A DNA stretch of 64,000 nucleotides from Mesorhizobium sp. M2A.F.Ca.ET.046.03.2.1. GTDB lineage: Bacteria > Pseudomonadota > Alphaproteobacteria > Rhizobiales > Rhizobiaceae. Under the pieces are notes generated by a model. That model was not told the DNA's origin and made no database searches. It saw only the letters and a list, made by a program, of their open reading frames with translations. The stretch spans positions 3,596,001 through 3,660,000 of the forward strand of contig NZ_CP034449.1 in assembly GCF_003952425.1 (NCBI RefSeq), in the 5' to 3' direction. Position numbers and translations under genes: made by a program. Below, piece after piece: positions 37,207 through 47,230 of the stretch (positions are counted from its first letter, which is position 1; every line of letters starts with the position of its first letter).

Positions 37207-38210
37207 CAAACCTCTCCCAAGACAAGGCATCGCTTTTGGAAGTCGACGGGCTTTCTGTTGAGTATCGGCTCAAGGGCGTTTCATTGCGAGCGATCGACCG
37301 CGTGAGCTTCGCGCTCCAGGCTGGAGAGGCCGTTGGCCTCGTCGGTGAATCGGGCAGTGGCAAGACTACCACCGCCATGGCGATCGCTGGTCTACTATCG
37401 CCCAATGCACGGGTCAGCGGCGGCCAAGTGCGCTATCGTGGTAACCTGCTGTCGATCGACAATGATGCGGCGATGCGGCCACATCGCTGGACCGAGACGT
37501 CCGTCGTTTTCCAGGGCGCGATGAATGCGCTCAATCCCGTTCACCGCATTATCAAGCAAATCGCCGAGCCATGCATCCTGAAGCTCGGCATGTCGCGTGC
37601 CGAGGCGACCGCGCGGGCACGGGAGGTTCTAGAACTCGTCGGCATTCCGACGGATCGCGGCACTGCCTATCCCCACGAGTTGTCGGGCGGTATGCGTCAA
37701 AGAGTGATGATTGCCATGGCGCTCGCATGTCGCCCCTCGATCATCATCGGTGACGAGCCGACCACGGCGCTCGACGTCATCACACAGGCTCAGATCCTCA
37801 AGCTGTTGGGGAAGTTGCGATCGCAGCTTAACCTAGCGCTCATTTTAATCACCCACGACCTGTCTGTCGTCGCTGAGTCGTGTGATCGCGTGATGATCAT
37901 GTACGCCGGCCGGATAGTCGAGGATGGAACCGTCGCGGAGATCTTCGCTAAGCCCAAACATCCCTACACTCGCCTGCTGATCGAATCGATCCCCAACCCG
38001 GCGAGCGGCATACGGATAATTCGCCCTATCCCCGGTGATCCTCCCAACTTAATGAATCGACCGTCAGGCTGCGCCTTCCATCCACGTTGCCCGTCAGCAA
38101 CGGGGGTCTGCACGACCGAAGTTCCCAGCCTCGAAAAGTTCGGGTGGGGACGCGTCGCCTGTCACCTTCACCGTTCCTCGCAAGAAGGCAGGGTTGCAGT
38201 TCATGCCTGA
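37203..38210 (+). CDS. Peptide ABC transporter ATP-binding protein (DppD-like)
   Basis: A 335-residue ATPase with Walker [10 protein letters not shown] (48-56), signature [16 protein letters not shown], Walker [13 protein letters not shown] and the C-terminal cysteine cluster of peptide-type ATPases ([14 protein letters not shown]). It overlaps the permease upstream by 4 nt and the next ATPase by 8 nt. Confidence 0.9.
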   Translation: MTNLSQDKASLLEVDGLSVEYRLKGVSLRAIDRVSFALQAGEAVGLVGESGSGKTTTAMAIAGLLSPNARVSGGQVRYRGNLLSIDNDAAMRPHRWTETSVVFQGAMNALNPVHRIIKQIAEPCILKLGMSRAEATARAREVLELVGIPTDRGTAYPHELSGGMRQRVMIAMALACRPSIIIGDEPTTALDVITQAQILKLLGKLRSQLNLALILITHDLSVVAESCDRVMIMYAGRIVEDGTVAEIFAKPKHPYTRLLIESIPNPASGIRIIRPIPGDPPNLMNRPSGCAFHPRCPSATGVCTTEVPSLEKFGWGRVACHLHRSSQEGRVAVHA

Positions 38211-39264
38211 CACCTCCGACATCCTGAGTCTCGAGAGCCTGAAGGTCCATTTTCCTATCCAGGGCGGACTGTTCGACCGGGTCCTGGGGCGATCTGCCGG
38301 GGCGGTGCGTGCGGCGGATGGAGTCGACCTCAACATTGGACGAGGTGAAATCGTCGCCCTGGTTGGAGAATCCGGAAGCGGCAAGACGACAGTGGGCCGC
38401 GTCATCACCAAGCTAGCCCAGCCCACAGGAGGCAGGTTGCTGTTTGAGGGCCGCGATATGACGTCTGCAAAGGGCTTCTCGGCTCTGCGTCCCTACCGGC
38501 GACGCGTGCAAATGATCTTTCAGGATGCTTATCAGGCGCTCAACCCGCGACACACCGTGTTCGACAGTGTGGCAGAGCCGTTGCGCTCCCTGCGGCTGGT
38601 CAAGAACCATGCTCAACTCACAGAAAGGGTCAGCGAAGCGCTTTCGGCGGCCGGGCTCAATCCTCCCGGTGATTTCTTCGCCCGCTTCCCACACGAACTC
38701 TCCGGCGGCCAGCGCCAGCGCGTCGTGATTGCCGGAGCGCTTGCCGTGAAGCCGGAGCTCATCGTTGCCGACGAGCCCGTGTCGATGCTCGATGTATCGA
38801 TACGCGCACAAATTCTTCAGGTCCTGGTTGACCTGCGCGCCAAGCACAACATGGCGCTACTGTTCATCACCCACGACCTGCCGCTCGCCTGGCTGATCGC
38901 CGACCGGATTGCAGTCTTATATCTTGGGAGATTGGTCGAGATCGGCAGCGCCGATGACATCACATTCAACCCCCGGCATCCCTATACGGTCGCGTTGCGC
39001 AACGCCACGCCGCAGATTCGCAGCGACGCAAGTCGCTTCGAGCTGCCGGCGTTGCAAGGAGAGGTTCCAAGCGCCGCACGCGTGCCGAAGGGCTGTCGTT
39101 TCCATCCTCGCTGCCCGCTTGCTTTCGACCGGTGCAAGGAGGAGGAGCCGCCGGCCATCGAAGTCGGGCCGCAGCATATGTCCGCATGCTGGCTGCCGAC
39201 GTCAGGTGCGAAAGCAGAATTGTCGACACCCAACCTGAAAAGTGCCGACCATGGTTCCGTCTGA
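38203..39264 (+). CDS. Peptide ABC transporter ATP-binding protein (DppF-like)
   Basis: A 353-residue second ATPase: [37 protein letters not shown] and [17 protein letters not shown] 38203 is preferred to TTG 38194. With 33613-38210 this completes a standard five-gene Dpp/Opp importer, all apparently intact. Confidence 0.9.
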   Translation: MPDTSDILSLESLKVHFPIQGGLFDRVLGRSAGAVRAADGVDLNIGRGEIVALVGESGSGKTTVGRVITKLAQPTGGRLLFEGRDMTSAKGFSALRPYRRRVQMIFQDAYQALNPRHTVFDSVAEPLRSLRLVKNHAQLTERVSEALSAAGLNPPGDFFARFPHELSGGQRQRVVIAGALAVKPELIVADEPVSMLDVSIRAQILQVLVDLRAKHNMALLFITHDLPLAWLIADRIAVLYLGRLVEIGSADDITFNPRHPYTVALRNATPQIRSDASRFELPALQGEVPSAARVPKGCRFHPRCPLAFDRCKEEEPPAIEVGPQHMSACWLPTSGAKAELSTPNLKSADHGSV

Positions 39265-39451
39265 CAGTAAGTAATAATAGGGCACTCGAAGCGCTATTCT
39301 GCCAGAACGGAATTAACGGATGTTGGTAATAACGCACCGTGGCTCGTTAAACGGTTTACACTATATCGCCTAGGAGCAACATTGATGCACAAACTGTCTG
39401 CTCGCGGACTGCCGCGCCAATTCCTTGCTCTTTTTTCCTGAGGGCCTTGTG

Positions 39452-41548
39452 ATGGTAGACAAGCACCTGCAGCCACCGCTTCCTCGTTCCGAGGCACGGA
39501 TCCGGGTCCTTCATGGCGACGTCACGATAGACTCGTATGGCTGGCTCAGGGACTGGGAGAATCCCGACGTCCGCGCGTATCTTGAAGCCGAGAACAGCTA
39601 CGCGCAGCAAGCGACAGCCCACCTGGAAGGGCTCAAGGCGGAACTTATCGCCGAGATCGAAGGGCGTCACACCTGCGAGGGCGCCCCACCAACCTTCCAG
39701 GTTGGGCCTTTCGAGTACTTCGAAAGACACGGGCGGGGCCTGTCTCATCCTGCGTGGTGGCGCCGGCCGGTGACCGGAGGCTCGGCCGAGCTTGTTCTCG
39801 ACCCGAACGCGATCCCGGGGGCCGAGATCTTCTATTCGCTCGGTGTCTTCGAGCCGAGTGACGACGGGCGTTACGTGGCGTTCAGCTTCGATGTCATCGG
39901 GGACGAGAACTTCGAGCTTAGGGTGCGGGACATAGAGACCGGCCATGACGTCTGGACGGGCTCGAGGCGGGCTGGGATGGTTACTTGGACCGCGGACGGC
40001 AACACGCTCTTTTTCACGCGGGAGCGGGCGGACCGGCGGCGGCAACGCCATGAGCTTATACGCCTGGACGTCAACGATTCGCACTCTGAGGTAGTGTTCG
40101 AGGAGGCGGACGAGCGACTGAACTTGCGGATTTGGCGCTCTGATAGCGGCGCCTGGCTGCTTTTGGACGTTATGGACAACGCCGGGGCGGTGGAGGTGTG
40201 GTGCCTTCCTGCCGACCAGCCGGGCGTTGGGTGGCGCCGGATTGTGGCGCGTGATCTTGGCCACCATGTCTTTGCCGAGCACTGGGGCGACAGGTTCTTG
40301 TTTCGGGTAAACGACGCTGGACCCTACTGGCGGCTCGTGTGTGCGCCGATAGGTGACCCGTCACCATCGTGCTGGGAGGAGGTCATCCCGCATCGAGCGG
40401 GCGTGACGCTTGAGGAGGTCCACGTGCTCGACCAGCACCTGGTTGTCCTGGAACGAGAGGGCCTTCGTCCTCGCCTCGTCTCGCATAACCGAAGCGGGGG
40501 GGTCGCCGCCACGATCGTTCCCGACGAGCCGAGCTGCACTCTTAAGGTCGGCTTGTCTGCAGGGGGTAGCTATTCGGTCGCACGGCATCCGTTCCGAAGC
40601 TCGAAGTTGGTCTACTCGGTTAGCTCATTCGTGACGCCCGACACGTTTGTAGAGCATGATCTCGCCGACGACCGATCGGCAGTCCTGTACCAGGCCCGCG
40701 TTCCCGGATATGACCCGGCTCAATACGTGGCGACGGTCGTCATGGCGCAGGCGGAAGACGGGGTGGATATACCAATTTCGCTCGTCGCGCGGCGCGATCG
40801 AACCACCCCAGGGCCGGTGTTATTGAATGTCTACGGCTGTTATGGAAAACCGAGATGGCCCTCGTTTTTCACTTGGCCCTCATCCATGACCAAACGTTTG
40901 AGCCTGCTCGATCGCGGAGTTGCTTTCGGCATCGTGCACGTACGGGGAGGCGGGGAGCTTGGACGTCCGTGGCACGAGGCGGCTACCCGCGATCGAAAAC
41001 GTATCACCCACACAGATCTGATCGTCGCTGTCGAGGCGCTTGTTAGGCAGGGGGTCGCCACCGGCGACGGCATCGTCATTGAGGGAGCGAGCGCTGGCGG
41101 GGGTACCGTGCTTGCCACGGCCGACTTGCGGCCCGACTTGTTCCGCGCCGTACTCGCCGAGGTTCCGCTCGCCGACATCATAGATACCGAGCTGGACTTC
41201 ACGATGCCGTACGCGCTGCCGGAAATAGCGGAGTACGGCGATCCCCACATAGCCGACGAATATCGGCACCTGCGCAGCTACGATCCTTACTACAACCTCA
41301 GTGCCGATCGCCCGCGCCCGCCAACTTACGTCGACGCCGCGCTCGACGACAGCCAGGTGCTCTACTACCAGCCTGCTCGGTACGTTGCCCAGCGACGTTC
41401 CTTTACGGCCGGTCGAGACCCAGGTCTTGTTTTCCACATGCGTATGGTCGGTGGCCACGGCGGCGCTTCACATGGGCCTAGTGTAGCCGAAGAAGCAGCA
41501 CTTCGTATGGCTTGGATTCTAGACCAGGTCCGATGCTCGGGCAATTAG
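39452..41548 (+). CDS. Prolyl oligopeptidase family serine peptidase (S9A)
   Basis: A 698-residue cytosolic peptidase, a normal length for S9A. The N-terminus (DSYGWLRDWENPDVRAYLEAEN) and propeller are typical. The catalytic serine is S547 in EGASAGGGTV, preceded by the conserved VRGGGELGRPWHE. The aspartate lies in DDSQVLYYQ and the histidine in GGHGGASHG. ATG 39452 follows GAGGG. Standing 187 bp after the peptide importer, it likely cleaves imported proline-containing or basic oligopeptides. Confidence 0.88.
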   Translation: MVDKHLQPPLPRSEARIRVLHGDVTIDSYGWLRDWENPDVRAYLEAENSYAQQATAHLEGLKAELIAEIEGRHTCEGAPPTFQVGPFEYFERHGRGLSHPAWWRRPVTGGSAELVLDPNAIPGAEIFYSLGVFEPSDDGRYVAFSFDVIGDENFELRVRDIETGHDVWTGSRRAGMVTWTADGNTLFFTRERADRRRQRHELIRLDVNDSHSEVVFEEADERLNLRIWRSDSGAWLLLDVMDNAGAVEVWCLPADQPGVGWRRIVARDLGHHVFAEHWGDRFLFRVNDAGPYWRLVCAPIGDPSPSCWEEVIPHRAGVTLEEVHVLDQHLVVLEREGLRPRLVSHNRSGGVAATIVPDEPSCTLKVGLSAGGSYSVARHPFRSSKLVYSVSSFVTPDTFVEHDLADDRSAVLYQARVPGYDPAQYVATVVMAQAEDGVDIPISLVARRDRTTPGPVLLNVYGCYGKPRWPSFFTWPSSMTKRLSLLDRGVAFGIVHVRGGGELGRPWHEAATRDRKRITHTDLIVAVEALVRQGVATGDGIVIEGASAGGGTVLATADLRPDLFRAVLAEVPLADIIDTELDFTMPYALPEIAEYGDPHIADEYRHLRSYDPYYNLSADRPRPPTYVDAALDDSQVLYYQPARYVAQRRSFTAGRDPGLVFHMRMVGGHGGASHGPSVAEEAALRMAWILDQVRCSGN

Positions 41549-41575
41549 GCATTTCTATGTTACAATCGGAATCAA

Positions 41576-42391
41576 AGCTAGGGTCAGGACCCATAATCTA
41601 TTGAGTTGATATCTGTTTGGTGATTCAGGGTGGCAGGAGGTGCTGCCTTGAGTGATTTGCTGATGTTGACGCCGGAGCAGATGCGCCGGATCGAGTCCTA
41701 TTTTCCTTTGTCGCATGGTGTTCCGCGTGTGGATGACCGCCGGGTGCTGAGCGGCATCCTGTTCGTGATCCGAAATGGCCTTCGCTGGCGAGATGTCCCT
41801 TCCGACTACGGTCCGTACAAGACCATCTACAACCGCTTCATCCGCTGGAGTCGGCTGGGTGTGTTCAACCGCATCCTAGCGGAACTGGCCGCGCAGGGCG
41901 GCGAAACGGACAATCTGATGATCGATGCCACCCATCTCAAAGCGCACCGCACTGCCGCCAGCCTCCTTAAAAAACTCTATCCCGATGTATCGGACGCAGC
42001 CGAGGCGGACTGACCACCAAGGGACGTCCGCGGCTGCTGCATCTGAGCGAAGGGCAGACCAATGATCACAAGACTGCTGCGGCCGTGATCGAGGATTTGC
42101 CCGCCGCCAACGCCCTGCTGGCCGATCGGGCCTACAGTTCAGCGGCCTTCCGCCAGGCGCTCGTCGAGCGCGGTATCAGGCCATGCATCCCACCCCATGC
42201 CAAGCATCGTGTTCAGCACAGCTATGATCCTGTCCGATACCGGCAACGTCACAGGATCGAGAACATGTTCGCACGCCTCAAAGACTGGCGACGCATCCAC
42301 ACCAGATACGACCGATGTGCTCACACCTTCCTGTCGGCTATCGCCTTCGCTGCAGCCTTCATCTTCTGGATCAATGAGTCCTGACCTAGCT
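41576..42391 (+). mobile_element. IS5-family (IS427-like) insertion sequence
   Basis: Bounded by imperfect terminal inverted repeats: AGCTAGGGTCAGGACCCAT at the left, and the complement of AGCTAGGTCAGGACTCAT at the right. It contains one frameshifted transposase gene. The exact ends are uncertain by a few bases because the repeat and the TA-type target overlap. Confidence 0.8.
41648..42384 (+). pseudogene. IS5-family transposase with frameshift and small deletion
   Basis: The first part (LTPEQMRRIESYFPLSHG, RNGLRWRDVPSDYGPYKTIYNRF, MIDATHLKAHRTA) ends at a stop near 42013. The second part (GRPRLLHLSEGQTNDHKTAA, LLADRAYSS, RYRQRHRIENMFARLKDWRRI) continues in another frame. Between them the usual 'GRTKGGLNTKLHAVCD' is shortened. 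Some IS5-group elements use a programmed frameshift here, but the missing residues make a dead copy more likely. Confidence 0.8.
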
Positions 42392-42486
42392 ACATGTTTG
42401 ATCCGGGGCTTTGATGGGGCATCCTTATCTTTCGAATCAAAGGATGCCCTATGGACCAAGTTCTCCATGGGAGCGCCATAACGAAA

Positions 42487-43656
42487 TCAAAGGCGTGCCT
42501 TGCCATCATTCATCTCGCTGCTGCCATCAAAGTCTAACGCCTTATTCCTAGGGGTCGTAGGTAACAAGGAAGAATTCAGATACCGTCTTGTGCAACCAGC
42601 ACCTAGGCGGGTTAAGACTTCGTGTGGGCTGAGGCCCACAGCTTCTGCAAGGTCATCTAAGGTAAAATCATTTCCCAGTAATTCCACAAAGTTACCTGGC
42701 CCACAAAGCGCTTCTGGAACATCTGTTATATCAATTGTCATGTTCTCCATGCATATTGTTCCGATTAGAGGGGCCGAATAACCTGCGAACCGAGCTGATA
42801 TCTTGTTCGCGCAGGCCCATGGAAGGCCATGTGTGTAGCCGATCCCGACGGTCGCTACGCGGGTAGCTCGACCCGTACGAAATGTCGCACCGTAGCCAAC
42901 AGCCTCCCGCCTAGCGACATTGCGCACGTCGAGTATTTTCGCTCGGAGCCTTGCAACCGCTTGCAGCGGATTTGGTCGAATGCCAGCATCGTTGAGCCCG
43001 TACAGGGCTGAGCCCACCCGTACCATGTCGAAATGATAGGATTTACCTAGCCAGATACCGGCGGACGCTGCGAGACTGCCGCAGGTGGGCTTAATCAGAT
43101 CGTAGATCGCCCGGAAGCGGTTCCGTTGCAGCACATTAGTTGGGTCCGCAACGGTTTCGCTGCACGCTAGATGGCTGAGTACGACCGAAGGGGGATACAT
43201 GTCGAACGTACCAGAAAAATACGCGCGACGCACGTCCGCAATGGCGAGCCCAAAGCGGGAAAATCCCGTTTCCACGTTAAGAAAATATGTCTTCGTTCCT
43301 GTTGCAATAACGGCTTCCAATTCGGCGCAATTGTTCACAACCGGTATGAGGTTATTGGATTGGTAGAATCTACCAAATTTCGCGAAATCATCGCAAAAAA
43401 CCGCGATTGCCTCGTCTACATGGGACGATCTTAGAAGCAGCGCTTCCTCAAGATTGCCGACGAAGAGCAGATCGCAGCCGACATGAATAAGCGCCCTTGC
43501 AATCTCTACAACACCAAGTCCATAGGCGTCGCTCTTGACGACAGCGGCGACCCTTACGCCTAACCCAACGAGGGCCGTGATGGCCCGGAAGTTCGCCTGA
43601 ATAGCCCCAAGATTGATTTCAAATATAGCATTTCTGGGGCGAACTAACGGCAACAT
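42487..43656 (-). CDS. alr: Alanine racemase
   Basis: A 389-residue PLP racemase. K41 in VVKSDAYGLG forms the Schiff base, Y274 in VGIGYTHGLP is the second base, and MVRVGSALYG plus CMENMTIDITDVP are family signatures. ATG 43656 has GGAGAG 7 nt upstream. It interconverts L- and D-alanine, though accessory alr-like genes may act on other amino acids (Ser, Lys). It lies divergently from an acetyltransferase, which could modify D-amino acids (inference). Probably a second copy rather than the chromosomal housekeeping gene. Confidence 0.88.
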   Translation of the reverse strand: MLPLVRPRNAIFEINLGAIQANFRAITALVGLGVRVAAVVKSDAYGLGVVEIARALIHVGCDLLFVGNLEEALLLRSSHVDEAIAVFCDDFAKFGRFYQSNNLIPVVNNCAELEAVIATGTKTYFLNVETGFSRFGLAIADVRRAYFSGTFDMYPPSVVLSHLACSETVADPTNVLQRNRFRAIYDLIKPTCGSLAASAGIWLGKSYHFDMVRVGSALYGLNDAGIRPNPLQAVARLRAKILDVRNVARREAVGYGATFRTGRATRVATVGIGYTHGLPWACANKISARFAGYSAPLIGTICMENMTIDITDVPEALCGPGNFVELLGNDFTLDDLAEAVGLSPHEVLTRLGAGCTRRYLNSSLLPTTPRNKALDFDGSSEMNDGKARL

Positions 43657-44033
43657 CTTTTGCTCTCCAACAGTCCCGTTTTTTATAAACCTCGCCGCCC
43701 CGCGATGCAGCCTACTATCCTAGGTAGGCGCGCGAGCTGAGATTGCCGTTTAAAAAGGGGCGCCGTCGAAGCACGGATTAGACACTGGTTAAAGCGGACT
43801 GAGACGCAAGCAGTCGCTTCGGCAGGGCACTTGCACGCAGATGACAAAGCATAGTCGTTCAACTGACTAGTAAGCTGTGTTCTGGATAGGGCAGTTGCTG
43901 CGCAGCTCTTCGTGCCAAAATCCGCCACAAGCTACTGCTGGTTTCACGCAGTCAGGGCGAAAATCTCGGCACCGGCTGCGAATACAAGGTATTGCGTAAG
44001 CTTAGATCAATCAATTTTTGTTAAGGGGTTGGC
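43657..44033. other. Divergent intergenic region between alr and the acetyltransferase
   Basis: 377 bases with no gene recognised, probably holding promoters for both directions. TATCCTAGGTAGG near 43720 is partly palindromic. The right end carries AAGGGG, the ribosome binding site for 44034. No nod-box or NifA site was found. Confidence 0.4.
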
Positions 44034-44450
44034 ATGAGCGAACAATCTGAGATCCTTTACGTTAGTGAGCCGAACCTTGACCCGGCCGAATTCTGCCGCG
44101 TGTTGGCCGAATCCGGCTTCGGGGCGACCCATGGCGAGCTTCGGCTGCATGCGATGCTCCGCCAAGCCGACTTGGTGCTGACGGCCCGGCTCCATCGGCC
44201 GGGGCGGAAGCTGGTCGGAGTACTTCGATGCGTTACTGACTTTTCCTGGATCTGCTACGTCTCCGAGCTTGCCGTATCGGCGTCGGCGCAAGGCCTCGGC
44301 ATCGGCAAGGGCCTCCTGTATGAAGCCCGCCGGCAACTCGGGCCTGCTGTGGCCATAGCTTTGATCTCTACACCCAACTCTGTCGGCTTCTATGAAGGGA
44401 TTGGATTGACGCGCATTTCAGACGCATTCTGGTTAATGCGCGAATGCTAA
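44034..44450 (+). CDS. GNAT-family N-acetyltransferase
   Basis: A 138-residue GNAT protein. The acetyl-CoA binding motif is QGLGIGKGLLYEARRQLG, following the beta-4 strand SELAVSA, and the NSVGFYEGIGL motif B lies near the C-terminus. ATG 44034 is preceded by AAGGGG. The acyl acceptor is unknown. Its position next to alanine racemase and upstream of methylaspartate lyase makes an amino acid a reasonable guess. Confidence 0.8.
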   Translation: MSEQSEILYVSEPNLDPAEFCRVLAESGFGATHGELRLHAMLRQADLVLTARLHRPGRKLVGVLRCVTDFSWICYVSELAVSASAQGLGIGKGLLYEARRQLGPAVAIALISTPNSVGFYEGIGLTRISDAFWLMREC

Positions 44451-44673
44451 CCCAAATGAGGTGAGTACGACGTTGCAATGTCCACCTATACAATAATTCG
44501 ACGTTCGTCGAATGCTTGCCGGAATACGGGGTGCATGTGTCTGACGCCGGCCATCTGAAAACGCGATGGGACCGTCCGGGACATTATGTTGGCGAACTCA
44601 AGATCAAGTGGTGCATAGTCGGCGCAGCAAATCCAACTGCCATCAACGATGTCCGAAAATCGAGCGAAGTGAA

Positions 44674-45927
44674 ATGCAGATCAAAGACGTCCTCCTTGCG
44701 CCTGGCAATGGCGCTTTTTTCTATGACGATCAGGGTGCCATCAGGGCCGGCGCGCCCCAGGACGGTTTCGTCTATAGCGGCGAGGCGACAGCGATTGGGT
44801 TCACGTCCATCCGCGTTCCGGCATCTTCGCTCAGCATCGGGCTTGCTCTCACCGACGGGGCCGTGGTTTGGGGTGACATGATGAGCGTTCAATATTCTGG
44901 TGCTGGAGGACGAGATCCTTTGTTTGAGAGTGCTCAAATCTCGGAGTTAACCTCGCGTATAGTCGTGCCCCGGCTTCTCAATGTCGACGTATCTCGTTAT
45001 CTCGATGCCTGTGCAAAGGTTTTTGAGCCTCTCCAGCACCAGCGGTTACCTCTCGCGATTGAGTATGGCGTTAGCCAGGCGCTCCTTCGCGCCTCGGCCC
45101 ATCTTCAAAGTACCACGATGGCGGAAGTCGTTTGCAGTGAATTTAACCTGCCGCTGCCAATTCGCAGGGTTCCGATCTACTGCCAAAGCGGCGATGCTCG
45201 CGAAATCAACGTCGACAAAATGATCTTGAAAGCGGTAGATATACTTCCCCACGGCCTGATCAACTCACGGCAGAAATTCGGCGTCGAGGGCCAGGCCTTC
45301 ATGGAGTTCGTGAAGTGGGTTGCGGCGCGGACGCGCGAAATTGGCCGCCCGGGGTATCATCCGGTGCTGCATTTCGATGTGTATGGCTGGATCGGCCAGG
45401 AAATCAGCCTGGAGCCGCAACTCATCGCCGACTTTATCTGCAGGGTCGCCGACGCTGTTCCGGGTTTCACCCTCAATGTCGAGTCCCCGGCGGATTTTGG
45501 TTCGACGCAAGCTCAAATTGAGAACTACGCCAAGATCGTATCAATTTTGGACAACCGGGGTTCCACCGCTCGCATTGTCGTGGACGAAAGGTGCAACACG
45601 CTCGAGGATATTCGGCTCTTTGCCGAAGCGAAGGCCGCGCATCTCATTCAAATCAAGACGCCTGATGTCGGCTCATTGGCTGACACGGCACGTGCAGTGC
45701 TCCTGTGTAAGGAGAACAAGGTAGGCGCGTACGTTGGAGGAAGCTGTACCGAGACAGATCTCTCTGCCCAGGCTTCCGTCCACATATCGATGGCGACCCA
45801 GGCAGACATGATGCTTGCGAAGCCTGGAATGGGAGTCGACGAGGCATTCTCGATCGTGGGCAATGAACAGAATCGGTTGCTTGCGATGCTGAATCGTCGT
45901 CGGGCTCAAAACGAAAATGTTGGATGA
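44674..45927 (+). CDS. mal: 3-methylaspartate ammonia-lyase
   Basis: A 417-residue enolase-superfamily enzyme very like clostridial/enterobacterial methylaspartases (VQYSGAGGRDPLF, VDKMILKAVDILPHGLIN, KPGMGVDEAFSIV). Mg ligands are D235 (HFDVYG), E270 (NVESPAD) and D304 (VVDERCNT); the catalytic base is K328 (QIKTPD). H193, Q171 and C358 also match known active-site positions. It deaminates 3-methylaspartate to mesaconate. ATG 44674 is the start that matches family N-termini (MQIKDVLLAPG). It heads a plus-strand set with CoA-transferase and CitE-like lyase; no glutamate mutase is present in the window. Confidence 0.93.
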   Translation: MQIKDVLLAPGNGAFFYDDQGAIRAGAPQDGFVYSGEATAIGFTSIRVPASSLSIGLALTDGAVVWGDMMSVQYSGAGGRDPLFESAQISELTSRIVVPRLLNVDVSRYLDACAKVFEPLQHQRLPLAIEYGVSQALLRASAHLQSTTMAEVVCSEFNLPLPIRRVPIYCQSGDAREINVDKMILKAVDILPHGLINSRQKFGVEGQAFMEFVKWVAARTREIGRPGYHPVLHFDVYGWIGQEISLEPQLIADFICRVADAVPGFTLNVESPADFGSTQAQIENYAKIVSILDNRGSTARIVVDERCNTLEDIRLFAEAKAAHLIQIKTPDVGSLADTARAVLLCKENKVGAYVGGSCTETDLSAQASVHISMATQADMMLAKPGMGVDEAFSIVGNEQNRLLAMLNRRRAQNENVG

Positions 45928-45942
45928 AGAGCGCGGTGTTGC

Positions 45943-47094
45943 ATGCAGAACTCTCTTGAGGGGATCACTGTCGTAGCTGTGGAGCAGGCCGTTGCTGCAC
46001 CGTATGCATCGTCTCGTCTTGCCGATGCAGGCGCCCGGGTGATCAAGGTTGAGAGGCCTGAGGGAGACTTTGCCCGGAAATACGATAAGTTGGTGCGGGG
46101 GCAAAGCGCCTATTTCGTTTGGCTCAACCGGGGTAAGGAGTCAGTATGCTTGGATTTGAGGTTGGAGGCGGACCGTGCTGTGCTGGACACGCTTGTTGCT
46201 GCTGCTGACGTCTTTATCCAGAATCTGAAGCCAGGCAGCATCGAAAAACTCGGCTTCGGATCTGCGGATCTGCGTCGCCGTTTTCCGCGGCTAATCACCT
46301 GCGACATTTCGGGATTTGGGGAGGGGGGGCCATTTTCTCACCTCAAGGCCTATGATCTCATCGTCCAAGCCGAAACCGGTCTGTGTGCGATCACCGGGAC
46401 GCAACAGGGACCCGCCCGTGTGGGTGTGTCGGTTTGCGACATCTCGGCAGGCATGACGGCACATAGCGCCATACTTCAGGCGCTGTATCATCGCGAGGTC
46501 ACTGGCGAAGGGGCTAGCATTCAGGTGTCCCTGTTCGATGCCGTCGCCGATTGGATGAACGTGCCGGTCCTGCAACACGACTACAGCAGCTACCACACGG
46601 TACGCGCGGGCGTGAAACACCCCTCGCTGGCGCCTTATGGCGCCTATCGCTGCGCCGATGGCAAGGACGTCATCTTTTCCGTGCAGAATGACCGGGAATG
46701 GGTGAATTTCTGCGAGAAATTCCTGAAGCGGCCTGAGCTCACGCGTGCACTTGGTTTCGCCGACAACATGGAGCGCCTCGGCCACCGTCCTCAACTTGAT
46801 GAGATAATTGAGCTGCGGTTTTCCGAGCTGTCCTGCCACGAAGCGATGCAGGAGCTTGAGGCGGCCGGTTTGGCATATGGGCGACTGAACGAAGTGGCGG
46901 ACATTTCAAAGCATCCACACGTTCGCAGGGTTGAGATTGGCACACCTGAAGGAACAGTAGAGACGATCGCCCCGGCGGCGATCTTCAACTCTGAGCGCCC
47001 CTCGCTGCGCCCAGTTCCGGGCCTTGGTGCGCATACGGAGGCTGTCCGCGAGGAGGTTCGAGCAGGTTTGCGCGCAAGAGCCGCGTCAGCATGA
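45943..47094 (+). CDS. Family III CoA-transferase (CaiB/BaiF), mesaconate- or citramalate-type predicted
   Basis: A 383-residue family III CoA-transferase. The N-terminal GITVVAVEQAVAAPYASSRLADAGARVIKVERPEGD, quoted in parts, is the family hallmark. The conserved aspartate is D138 in KAYDLIVQAETGL. It follows methylaspartase by 15 nt. Related enzymes move CoA from succinyl-CoA to mesaconate or citramalate, which is exactly what is needed here. Which of the two acids it uses cannot be told from sequence alone. Confidence 0.85.
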   Translation: MQNSLEGITVVAVEQAVAAPYASSRLADAGARVIKVERPEGDFARKYDKLVRGQSAYFVWLNRGKESVCLDLRLEADRAVLDTLVAAADVFIQNLKPGSIEKLGFGSADLRRRFPRLITCDISGFGEGGPFSHLKAYDLIVQAETGLCAITGTQQGPARVGVSVCDISAGMTAHSAILQALYHREVTGEGASIQVSLFDAVADWMNVPVLQHDYSSYHTVRAGVKHPSLAPYGAYRCADGKDVIFSVQNDREWVNFCEKFLKRPELTRALGFADNMERLGHRPQLDEIIELRFSELSCHEAMQELEAAGLAYGRLNEVADISKHPHVRRVEIGTPEGTVETIAPAAIFNSERPSLRPVPGLGAHTEAVREEVRAGLRARAASA

Positions 47095-47230
47095 GCGTGC
47101 CTGTTGTCGGGAAGGAAGCGCGATCGCGATTCACAGAGTGCATGCCTAGTCCTGGCCCCTCTGGGTGCCACGGCCGCCCAGCAAACTCACTGACAGCGCC
47201 CACGCTAGAATCGACCGCAGAGGCGACTTC

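Noticed and set aside
38194-38202. TTG 38194 as start of the second peptide ATPase
   Set aside because: ATG 38203 is three codons later with a suitable purine-rich leader, and it keeps the usual overlap with the upstream gene.
42013-42100. Programmed frameshift making an active IS5 transposase
   Set aside because: Conserved residues between the two parts are missing, so a shift alone would not restore a normal protein.
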